Shown: positions 1 through 6,199 of the stretch, piece by piece
Position numbering within the stretch: position 1 is the stretch's first letter
How the letters are laid out: each line of letters opens with the position of its first letter
From: Deltaproteobacteria bacterium
Lineage (GTDB): Bacteria > Desulfobacterota > Desulfobulbia > Desulfobulbales > JAJRZW01
Direction: 5' to 3'
DNA: 34,701 bases
Assembly (NCBI GenBank): GCA_024275015.1
Contig: JAJRZW010000019.1
Coordinates: 1 to 34,701 of the forward strand
Notes under the pieces: model-generated
The model's database searches: none
Seen by the model: only the letters and a program-made list of their open reading frames with translations
What the model was told of the DNA's origin: nothing
Made by a program: the position numbers and the translations under genes

Positions 1-668
1 ACTTCAAGGGTACTGCGGTCAACACCGTTGCCGGCGCCGGACTCAACGTCGCCCTTGGTAACCGCGCCACCGCCAACCAGGCCGCGATCAACATGAAAAA
101 CTCAAACTTCAAGGGTACTGCGGTCAACACCGTTGCCGGCGCCGGACTCAACGTCGCCCTTGGTAACCGCGCCACCGCCAACCAGGCCGCGATCAACATG
201 AAAAACTCAAACTTCAAGGGTACTGCGGTCAACACCGTTGCCGGTGGCGCCCTGAACGTCGCCCTCGGCAACCGGGTCAAGGCAAATCAGGCCGCGACCA
301 ATATCAGCAACAGTAATGTCCGCGGCACTATCACCAACACCATGGCCGGAGCCGGATTGAACATCGCTTTAGGCAACCGCGCCACCGCCAACCAAGCTGC
401 GACCAATATTTCCAACAGTAATGTTCGCGGCAATATCAACAACCGGGTGTCCGGCGGTACCCTCAACCTTGCCCTTGGCAATCGCGCCACCGCCAACATG
501 GGGGCCACCAACATCAAAAACAGCGATGTCCGCGGCAACATTACCAACCGCGTCAACGGTGGAGTTTTAAACGTCGCTATCGGTAACCGCACCCGGGCTG
601 ATGCCGGTTCGGTTACGATAGAAAACAGTACCGTAAAAGGTAATATAAACACCAAAATGAAATCCTGA
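1..668 (+). CDS. 35-residue tandem-repeat protein, 5' end outside window
   Basis: The frame is open from the left edge (codons from base 3) to TGA at 666-668. It encodes about six copies of a 35-residue unit with the pattern N-S-x-(F/V)-(K/R)-G ... LN(V/L)A(L/I)GNR-x-x-A(N/D)-x-(A/G). The first two units visible (1-105 and 106-210) are identical at the DNA level; the third starts identically at 211 and then diverges. Alternating small and hydrophobic residues with regular Asn and Gly suggest a beta-solenoid, and the AIGN-A-A-G rhythm recalls YadA-type head repeats; both are inference. The signal peptide, if any, lies upstream. An internal ATG at 93 is inside a repeat and is not a convincing start. 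The coding pattern continues for 68 codons past the TGA. Function unknown; a surface fibre or adhesin is plausible from the two secreted neighbours. Confidence 0.7.
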   Translation, partial: FKGTAVNTVAGAGLNVALGNRATANQAAINMKNSNFKGTAVNTVAGAGLNVALGNRATANQAAINMKNSNFKGTAVNTVAGGALNVALGNRVKANQAATNISNSNVRGTITNTMAGAGLNIALGNRATANQAATNISNSNVRGNINNRVSGGTLNLALGNRATANMGATNIKNSDVRGNITNRVNGGVLNVAIGNRTRADAGSVTIENSTVKGNINTKMKS

Positions 669-875
669 GTCAACGTTGCCGTCGGTTCCGGGGCCGAGGC
701 CTATTCCGGCTCGGTAGTGGTAAAAAACGGCAGTCGGGTCTCCGGGAACATCGGCGTGGTCTCCGGCAAAGGAATTACGATCAACAACACCGACAGCCCC
801 TTCAGCTTCGGAATGAACGCCAATGTCGCAACCGGCGGACATAAGTCATACAAACATTCAGTAATCATGAAGTAG
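669..875 (+). pseudogene. In-frame continuation of the repeat protein after TGA
   Basis: The reading frame of the upstream repeat gene stays open for 68 codons after the TGA at 666-668 and ends at TAG 873-875. It keeps the repeat signature (VNVAVGSGAEAYSGS, then VVVKNGSRVSGNI) and ends in a different, His/Lys-containing tail that looks like a natural C-terminus. There is no start codon or Shine-Dalgarno site at its head, so it is not a separate gene. Simplest reading: a nonsense mutation has removed the C-terminal cap. UGA readthrough or recoding cannot be excluded. Confidence 0.6.
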
Positions 876-928
876 GCAAGACAGGCAGAAACCGATTGTC
901 AATAAACCAAAATCCAAGGAGGATAAAG

Positions 929-1864
929 ATGAAGAAGACAATCATTACCTTAGCGGCCCTGAGCCTGGTGGCAGGATTCAGCACCCCGTCAATGGCCAAG
1001 TCCAAGATCAGCGGCAGCGTCTCCAACCGCGCCCGGGTCAACAAGAGCGCAAACGTGGCCATCGGCCGCGGCGCCAAAGCGAGGATGGGCTCAATCGCCC
1101 TGAAGAACAGTAGGGTCAGCGGCAGGGTCTCCAACCGCGCCCGGGTCAACAAAAGCGCAAACGTGGCCATCGGTCGCGGTGCTACCGCCAACATGGGTTC
1201 AATGACCATGCGTAACGCCAGGGTCAGCGGCAGCGTCTCCAACCGCGCCCGGGTCAACAAGAGCGCAAACGTGGCCATCGGCCGCGGCGCCACCGCCAAC
1301 ATGGGTTCAGTCACCATGCGCGGCGGCAGGGTCAGCGGCAGGGTCTCCAACAACGCCCGGGTCAACAAGAGCGCAAACGTGGCCATCGGCCGCGGCGCCA
1401 CCGCCAACATGGGTTCAGTCACCATGCGCGGCGGCAGGGTCAGCGGCAGCGTCTCTAACCGCGCCCGGGTCAACAAGAGCGCAAACGTGGCCATCGGCCG
1501 CGGCGCCACCGCCAACATGGGTTCAGTCACCATGCGCGGCGGCAGGGTCAGCGGCAGGGTCTCCAACAACGCCCGGATCAACAAGAGCGCAAACGTGGCC
1601 ATCGGCCGCGGCGCCACCGCCAACATGGGTTCAGTCACCATGCGTAATGCCAATATCAGCGGCAGGGTCTCCAACCGCGCCCGGGTCAACAAGAGCGCAA
1701 ACGTGGCCATCGGCCGCGGCGCCACCGCCAACATGGGTTCAGTCACCATCAAAAACGCCAATGTCAGCGGGGTTATTTCCAATAACGCCCGGGTCAACAA
1801 AAGCGCAAACGTGGCCATCGGCCGTGGTTCCACCGCCAGCATGGGTTCAGTTGAGGTTGAATAA
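929..1864 (+). CDS. Secreted 36-residue tandem-repeat protein (beta-solenoid-like)
   Basis: 311 aa. The start at 929 is set by an AAGGAGG site 7 bases upstream and by an immediate Sec signal peptide (MKKTIITLAALSLVAGF..., cleavage near SMA-K). The in-frame ATG at 896 would bury that signal. After it come eight units of 36 residues, each with VSN(R/N)AR(V/I)NKSANVAIGRG and then (T/K)A(N/R)MGS plus a variable segment ending SG(R/S). Repeats are nearly identical at DNA level (period 108 bp), and units 3-6 alternate VSNN and VSNR, giving a 216-bp super-period. This suggests recent expansion or gene conversion. Arg/Lys on one register makes the protein very basic. It shares the NVAIG-A-GS rhythm with the gene upstream, so the two are probably paralogous parts of one surface structure. 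Function unknown; resemblance to trimeric-autotransporter head repeats is only in pattern. Confidence 0.85.
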   Translation: MKKTIITLAALSLVAGFSTPSMAKSKISGSVSNRARVNKSANVAIGRGAKARMGSIALKNSRVSGRVSNRARVNKSANVAIGRGATANMGSMTMRNARVSGSVSNRARVNKSANVAIGRGATANMGSVTMRGGRVSGRVSNNARVNKSANVAIGRGATANMGSVTMRGGRVSGSVSNRARVNKSANVAIGRGATANMGSVTMRGGRVSGRVSNNARINKSANVAIGRGATANMGSVTMRNANISGRVSNRARVNKSANVAIGRGATANMGSVTIKNANVSGVISNNARVNKSANVAIGRGSTASMGSVEVE

Positions 1865-1958
1865 ACACGCCTGAGCTGATATCATTAAATTAATGGCAGT
1901 CCGGTTCACCCCTGGCGGGGAACCACCCCGAACCGGGCTCTCATTATGAGTATCATCA

Positions 1959-2005
1959 AAGCAAGGTTGCCCGGGCAAGTATCCCGCGGCAGCCTTGCTT
2001 TTCTT
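1959..2005 (+). terminator. Rho-independent terminator after the 36-residue repeat gene
   Basis: A 13-bp stem (AAGCAAGGTTGCC, 1959-1971, with GGCAGCCTTGCTT, 1988-2000, one G-U pair), a 16-nt loop and the T-rich tail TTCTTT. It sits 95 bp after the stop and 28 bp before the next start, so the next gene probably has its own regulation or receives readthrough. A smaller hairpin (GGTTC...GAACC) precedes it around 1903-1922. Confidence 0.7.
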
Positions 2006-2032
2006 TGCAAACCTTAAAAAGGGGTTAAATTG

Positions 2033-2353
2033 ATGAAGAACTCAATTATTTTTGTCATGGCCGGTTTAATCACCCTTGGCGCCGCTTCCGTATCCCTGGC
2101 CGGAGACTTTGACGACGGCATGGGCAAATACACGGACGACGGAATCGCCAGCTACGACACCGCCACCAAGACCGACAAGAACATCAAATACATCGTCACC
2201 AAGGCCAAATCCCAGGCCGCGGTTGGTCGTAAGGCCGGCGACAAACGCCTGGCCGGAGACGGCGACAGCTACGAAAACAGCGTGGTCATGGGCGCAGGCA
2301 GCAATGTCCACGGTGACATCTACATCATTGATGACGGTTCCCTGAAAAAATGA
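2033..2353 (+). CDS. Small secreted protein with a GxGSNVHGDIYIID C-terminal motif
   Basis: 106 aa from ATG 2033; a TTG at 2030 directly before it is a less likely start, and AAAAAGGGG about 10 bases upstream serves as ribosome binding site. A clear Sec signal peptide (MKNSIIFVMAGLITLGAASVSLA) is followed by an acidic, polar mature part rich in Asp, Gly and Lys. Near the C-terminus ENSVVMGAGSNVHGDIYIID matches the rung pattern of the two upstream repeat proteins (S-V-x-M-G-x-G and x-V-x-G-x-I), as if a single rung were attached to a short linker. It may be a cap, nucleator or anchor for the repeat proteins; this is inference from position and motif. No known family recognised. Confidence 0.8.
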   Translation: MKNSIIFVMAGLITLGAASVSLAGDFDDGMGKYTDDGIASYDTATKTDKNIKYIVTKAKSQAAVGRKAGDKRLAGDGDSYENSVVMGAGSNVHGDIYIIDDGSLKK

Positions 2354-2448
2354 TGCAACTGTTTCTATCTACCCCGTCGTTGGGGTAATTGTCTGTGTCT
2401 TGCTGAACAGGATACCGGATGTCAACAATGTTTCGTCCACGGCCTAAA

Positions 2449-2488
2449 AGCCCGTTGAAAACGGACTGTACACGGAGCATGGACGTGA
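2449..2488 (+). repeat. R1 repeat fragment (hairpin 1 only)
   Basis: Matches the left end of family R1 (CCGTTGAAAACGGACTGTA...GCATGGACG) but lacks the inner hairpins and right end, so it is a decayed copy. Confidence 0.55.
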
Positions 2489-2716
2489 CGAAAGGTTTTG
2501 CCGGATTAAAAAACTCTGGTGAAGTATTGAAAAAACAGGGACAACTCCTTCAATGGTCTGCTAAATGCTTCAATCTTGATGGCGTCGTAGCGCATTTTTG
2601 TTCGCTCGACATACCATAATATATGGTCTCACTCGAAAAAATATACTGCTCCTTGTGTATCGAAATTCTTACTTAGCCATCGACATATTTGTTACGAGTT
2701 CATCAATCTTGATGGA

Positions 2717-2848
2717 GTCGTAAAAGATCGCAAATCATCATTTTTGTCATTCCGGACTTGCTCCTGCAATCCCTTGATTTCAACACATTATGGATTCCGG
2801 CCTTCGCCGGAATGACGGAAAAGAGGTTTTTTTGCGAAACCATCAATC
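2717..2848 (+). repeat. R4 palindromic repeat (GTCATTCCGG type)
   Basis: Contains GTCGTAAAA-GATCGCAAAT, then GTCATTCCGG and, after a spacer, GGATTCCGGCCTTCGCCGG followed by AATGACGGAAAAG and TTTTTTTGCGAAA. Homologous to 22018-22132 (inverted) and 23679-23806. Short palindromic elements with GTCATTCC/GGAATGAC ends are common intergenic repeats in many proteobacteria and desulfobacteria. Confidence 0.75.
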
Positions 2849-2877
2849 TTGAATAGTAGGAAGAAGTTTTCATCAGG

Positions 2878-3279
2878 ATGTCTATACCCTCCCCCATAAA
2901 AATCACCCCGGTAGGAGTACTCCACTGTGAACTCCACGACCGGTTCAATACCCCCCGAAATTATGACATCTCCGAGATAACCGGTACCATCGAGATCTTC
3001 CCGGATTTTGCCGAGGCCATGGCCGATATCCGTCCTGGTCAGAAGATCATGGTGCTCTATTTTTTTCACCAGGCCGACCGCGACATCCAGAAGGTCTATC
3101 CCCGCGGCGACCGCTCCCGCGGCCTCACCGGGGTCTTTTCCACCAGAAGCCCGATGCGCCCCAACCCCATCGCCGTTTCCGAGGTTGAAGTTCTGGCGGT
3201 TGAGGCGGGACAGATAGAGGTCAAAGGGGTTGACGCCCTTGACGGCACCCCGGTGGTTGACATCAAAAAGGTCGTCTGA
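2878..3279 (+). CDS. trmO: TrmO-like tRNA t6A37 methyltransferase (TsaA/UPF0066 family)
   Basis: 133 aa, start ATG 2878 with AGGAAGAAG about 10 bases upstream. TrmO uses SAM to N6-methylate the threonylcarbamoyl-adenosine at position 37 of ANN-decoding tRNAs; it acts in the cytosol. Family features visible: the N-terminal PIGVLHC-like strand (ITPVGVLHCELHDRFNTPRN), the conserved VLYFFHQADRD region, RG-x(4)-GLTGVFSTRSPMRPNPIAVSEVEVL (written here in part), and the VDALDGTPVVDIKK C-terminal strand. It is the short form; E. coli TrmO is about 235 aa with an extra C-terminal domain. Some short homologues may act on other substrates, so the family call is firm and the exact substrate less so. A 60-codon frame overlaps its stop by a few bases. 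Confidence 0.85.
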   Translation: MSIPSPIKITPVGVLHCELHDRFNTPRNYDISEITGTIEIFPDFAEAMADIRPGQKIMVLYFFHQADRDIQKVYPRGDRSRGLTGVFSTRSPMRPNPIAVSEVEVLAVEAGQIEVKGVDALDGTPVVDIKKVV

Positions 3280-3458
3280 TCATCCTCTGCTTGACCCTGG
3301 GCCTCGCGCCCTTCAATCCCCCGCACCTGTGGGAAAAACTGACCATGCTCTTCCAGGGCAGATTGATCCGGCCCCTGGACTGGTTCGACCTCTTTCTCCA
3401 CGCAACGCCATGGATTTTATTGATTATAAAAATTTTAAGGCTGAAGGCTGAAGGCTGA
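3276..3458 (+). CDS. Small hydrophobic protein overlapping trmO (CTG start proposed)
   Basis: A 60-codon frame beginning at CTG 3276, which overlaps the TGA of trmO (CTGA), and ending at TGA 3456-3458. AAAAAGG lies 4-8 bases upstream of the CTG inside trmO. The product starts IILCLTLGLAPFNPPHLWEKL, continues with a conserved-looking GRLIRPLDWFDLFLH and ends in a hydrophobic segment (PWILLIIKILRL), so it should be an inner-membrane peptide. The LAPF-PPHLWEKL and RP-DWFDL-LH blocks resemble short uncharacterised bacterial proteins sometimes labelled as transporter-like; I recall this only as a pattern. An in-frame stop at 3258-3260 excludes a longer upstream version, so the N-terminus may be truncated. 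A triple GGCTGAA repeat covers the stop. Confidence 0.4.
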   Translation: MIILCLTLGLAPFNPPHLWEKLTMLFQGRLIRPLDWFDLFLHATPWILLIIKILRLKAEG

Positions 3459-3496
3459 AAAACCCATGTTGGTCTGAGGTGCAAGGAAAAATGCAG

Positions 3497-3646
3497 CCGG
3501 CAAAATCGCCGCAGATCCCCACCTGCATCTAAACAAATTCGGGTGTGCAGGGGGGGGAGATGTGGCGATTTGGCCATGGCGATAATCCTGACATGCGATA
3601 TCGACAGGACAAAATCGCCGCAGATCCCCGGCTGCACGCCCGAATT

Positions 3647-3648
<2 letters not shown>
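3497..3648. repeat. Three-arm inverted repeat abutting tRNA-Arg
   Basis: Arm A (about 3500-3530, AAAATCGCCGCAGATCCCC...) is repeated directly as arm C (about 3608-3647). Arm B (about 3534-3578, AAATTCGGGTGTGCAGGGG...GATGTGGCGATTT) is the inverted complement of both. B and C can pair over about 39 bp with several mismatches. Arm C runs directly into the 3' end of the tRNA gene. No coding potential seen. Confidence 0.6.
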
Positions 3649-3720
<72 letters not shown>

Positions 3721-3737
3721 TGATAAAGCAATTAATC

Positions 3738-3766
3738 TTCATATCATCCAGCCGCCCATTTTGCAA
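3738..3766 (-). promoter_or_regulatory. Probable promoter of tRNA-Arg
   Basis: On the minus strand TTGCAA (3766-3761), a 17-bp spacer and TATGAA (3743-3738) lie 17 bases before the tRNA 5' end, which is right for a sigma-70-type promoter with a short leader. Confidence 0.45.
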
Positions 3767-3816
3767 GCATCATGGCTTCCGTCACCTGACACACCGAAGC
3801 AACTCCCTGATTTATC

Positions 3817-3845
3817 TTGCTTTTCAGGAATCATTCCGATATAAT
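3817..3845 (+). promoter_or_regulatory. Promoter of the RCC1-repeat lipoprotein gene
   Basis: TTGCTT (3817-3822), 17-bp spacer and a perfect TATAAT (3840-3845), followed 31 bases later by the ATG at 3877 with AGGGGGG as ribosome binding site. Confidence 0.6.
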
Positions 3846-3876
3846 TAAAAGGATAAGTTTTTTCAGGGGGGACAAA

Positions 3877-6195
3877 ATGAGTAAATATTTCGCGTTTACA
3901 GGCCGGGCGGCGGTCTTTTTCTGCATAATGCTCCTTACCGCCTGCGGCGGGGGCGGAGGAGGAGGAGATGCGGCTCCCGCGCCGGCTTCAACTCCGACGC
4001 CAAGCACCGCCGGGATCACCGTCACTCCGACCAGCGGCCTCAACACCACAGAATCAGGCGGCGCCGCAACCTTCACCGTAATCCTCAATTCCCAGCCCAC
4101 AGCCGATGTCACCATTGATGTATCGAGCAGTGACACATCCGAGGGCACGGCCTCGCCAACTTCCCTCACCTTTACCTCCGCCAACTGGAACACCGCCCAG
4201 ACCGTCACCGTCACCGGGGTGGACGACGCCGTTGATGACGGCGATATTCCCTACTCCATCATCCTCGGGGCGGCAGCCTCGGCTGACACCAGTTACAGCG
4301 GCATCGATCCCACCGACCCCGCAATCACCAATATTGACAACGACACCGCCGGGATCACCGTCGGCGCCATCAGCGGCGACGTGGACGAGACCGGCACCAC
4401 CGCCACCTTTACGGTTCATCTTGATACCAAGCCGACCGCGAATGTGGTTGTGTCGCTAACAAGCGGCAACACCTTCGAGGTTCAGGTATCGCCCACGACC
4501 CTGACTTTCACCAGTTCAAATTACGGCGTCAACCAGACCGTCACCGTCACCGGCCAGGACAACAGCCATGAAAGCGGCAACCAGACCGTCACCATTACCC
4601 TCGACCCCGCCACCTCGACCGACGCCACCTATGCCGCCGTTACCCCCGCCACGGTAGATGTCACCAACATTGACCTTGCCGAGTCATACAGCCTAACCCC
4701 GATGATTGACTCAGGTAACGGCTTTACCATGGTCCTGGCCTCCAACGGCTCGGTGTGGGGCTGGGGCGGCAGCAGCTATGGTGAGTTATGCACGGGAACC
4801 ACCTCGAATAGCTATCCCACTCCCATCATGGATCCGTCCTCGACCGGGGTAAATATCAGAAAAATAAAAAAACTTGCCGCAGGCACTTATTTTTCCCTGT
4901 TACTGAAAGATGACGGCAGTATCTACGGTTGCGGCATGAACAATAATTATCAACTGGGAATAACCGGCGATAACAACAATAAATCAGGCCCCACCCTTGC
5001 CACCGCGGTTTCCGCGGCCGGTATCACTGCCACATCAATCAGCGCCGGCGACGCGCACAGCATGGCAATTGACGATAGCGGCAAGGTGTGGGCCTGGGGC
5101 AGCAATGCGGCCGGGCAGTTGGGCGACAACAGCCAGACCTCAAGCAATAGCCCGGTACAGTCGGTCGGAGACATAAGCAATGTTACTGTTTCCGCCATTG
5201 ACGCCGGCCCCGGGGCCATCCACTCGGTGGCCCTGGAGAGCGGCAAAGTCCATACCTGGGGTTCCGACAGTGATGGCCAGCTCGGAAACGGCGCCACCAC
5301 CGGCATCGTTCTTGCCCCGGCCGACATCTCCACGTCAGGATCTATTACGGGAAAAACCATAACCGCCGTCTCGTCCGCCCGCCGGTCAATAATGGTTTTA
5401 GACAGCACGGGTCAGGCGCATGGATGGGGTTTAAACGATGAGTACCAGCTTGGCGCCGGCAACAACACCAATCCAACCACCGCGCCTGTTAGCACCGTAA
5501 ACAATGTCGCCAGGATTTTCGCCGGCGGGGATAAAGGAATTGCGATAGACTCCGGCACTGGCAACGTCATGGTGTGGGGAGACAACTCGGATGACGGCAT
5601 AGGCGGCCAGAACGCCCGGGGCCAATTGGGGACAGGAAGCACCACAGACGTAAACGTACCCGCCACCGCAACCGGTTGGTCAACCGCAGGCGCCGCGATC
5701 AGTGGCGGCCACAATTTCACCGTCATCCTCAACTCGGACGGCAGCCTGATGTCCAGCGGTGAAAACAACGGCGGCATCACTCTGGGACGCGACACCTCGC
5801 CCAATAACTACGACGCCACCCCCGGGGGAGTGCTTGACAACGGCTACAACGGCAACAAACCTACAGGCTGTTCAAGCACCACAACCATATTCTACGCGGT
5901 CAAACCGGTGATCTACGACTATCCGGTTGGGGCCACCAGTGACCCCTACGCCTATACCCGGATCAAGATCACCGATCCGGTCGGCAGCGGCAACGGCAAA
6001 ATCACCCAGTATTATTACAAGATTGACTCCGGCGACGACACTGGCGTGATACAGGGACCGGAGAACATCGGCACGGCCATGTCGGCGTACGGCAGCAATC
6101 TCACGGCCGGAGACCATTATCTGTACGTATGGGGCAAGCATCAGGACGCTACGGTCGACTGCACTCCGGTCAAGGTGAAATGGACCCAGCAATAA
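3877..6195 (+). CDS. Lipoprotein with two Calx-beta-like domains and an RCC1 beta-propeller
   Basis: 772 aa. ATG 3877 is chosen because it gives an immediate lipoprotein signal (hydrophobic FFCIMLLTAC lipobox, Cys near residue 23) and has a strong AGGGGGG site; an ATG at 3817 falls in the promoter. After a Gly/Pro/Ala-rich linker come two about 100-residue beta-sandwich repeats of Calx-beta type (ATFTVxLxxxPTAxV...S-x-TSLTFTxxNW...QTVTVTGxDD). From about residue 280 to 660 there are about seven RCC1-like blades (HSMAIDDSGKVWAWGSNAAGQLG and variants). A C-terminal domain of about 110 residues contains CSSTTTIFY and VDCTPVK, so it has two Cys that could pair. It is exported and membrane-anchored; RCC1 propellers act as protein-interaction platforms, but the partner here is unknown. 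Not in an operon. Confidence 0.85.
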   Translation: MSKYFAFTGRAAVFFCIMLLTACGGGGGGGDAAPAPASTPTPSTAGITVTPTSGLNTTESGGAATFTVILNSQPTADVTIDVSSSDTSEGTASPTSLTFTSANWNTAQTVTVTGVDDAVDDGDIPYSIILGAAASADTSYSGIDPTDPAITNIDNDTAGITVGAISGDVDETGTTATFTVHLDTKPTANVVVSLTSGNTFEVQVSPTTLTFTSSNYGVNQTVTVTGQDNSHESGNQTVTITLDPATSTDATYAAVTPATVDVTNIDLAESYSLTPMIDSGNGFTMVLASNGSVWGWGGSSYGELCTGTTSNSYPTPIMDPSSTGVNIRKIKKLAAGTYFSLLLKDDGSIYGCGMNNNYQLGITGDNNNKSGPTLATAVSAAGITATSISAGDAHSMAIDDSGKVWAWGSNAAGQLGDNSQTSSNSPVQSVGDISNVTVSAIDAGPGAIHSVALESGKVHTWGSDSDGQLGNGATTGIVLAPADISTSGSITGKTITAVSSARRSIMVLDSTGQAHGWGLNDEYQLGAGNNTNPTTAPVSTVNNVARIFAGGDKGIAIDSGTGNVMVWGDNSDDGIGGQNARGQLGTGSTTDVNVPATATGWSTAGAAISGGHNFTVILNSDGSLMSSGENNGGITLGRDTSPNNYDATPGGVLDNGYNGNKPTGCSSTTTIFYAVKPVIYDYPVGATSDPYAYTRIKITDPVGSGNGKITQYYYKIDSGDDTGVIQGPENIGTAMSAYGSNLTAGDHYLYVWGKHQDATVDCTPVKVKWTQQ

Positions 6196-6199
6196 CGCC

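Larger units (their letters stand above)
2354..2877. other. Gene-free stretch with repeat fragments
   Basis: 524 bp without a credible gene. A small TACCCC/GGGGTA hairpin follows the upstream gene (about 2370-2387). Around 2449-2480 there is a degenerate R1 end (CCCGTTGAAAACGGACTG and the following GCATGGACG). An R4 element fills 2717-2848, and phrases of the type ATCAATCTTGATGG-GTCGTA occur at about 2570 and 2703. The 66-codon frame at 2419-2619 runs through repeat sequence and has no ribosome binding site. Confidence 0.6.

Noticed and set aside
666..715. SECIS element for selenocysteine at the TGA
   Set aside because: Only a weak 4-bp hairpin was found downstream, and the affected position is normally a small or hydrophobic rung residue, not a redox Cys. 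Kept only as a remote alternative.
865..1842. A 325-codon frame on the minus strand across the 36-residue repeat gene
   Set aside because: It is the antisense of a repetitive gene; it has no ribosome binding site and its residues are an artefact of the codon pattern. The plus strand has a signal peptide and strong ribosome binding site.
1..1864. CRISPR array in the repeat-rich left part
   Set aside because: The repeats are 105 and 108 bp, contiguous and coding; there are no unique spacers of regular length.
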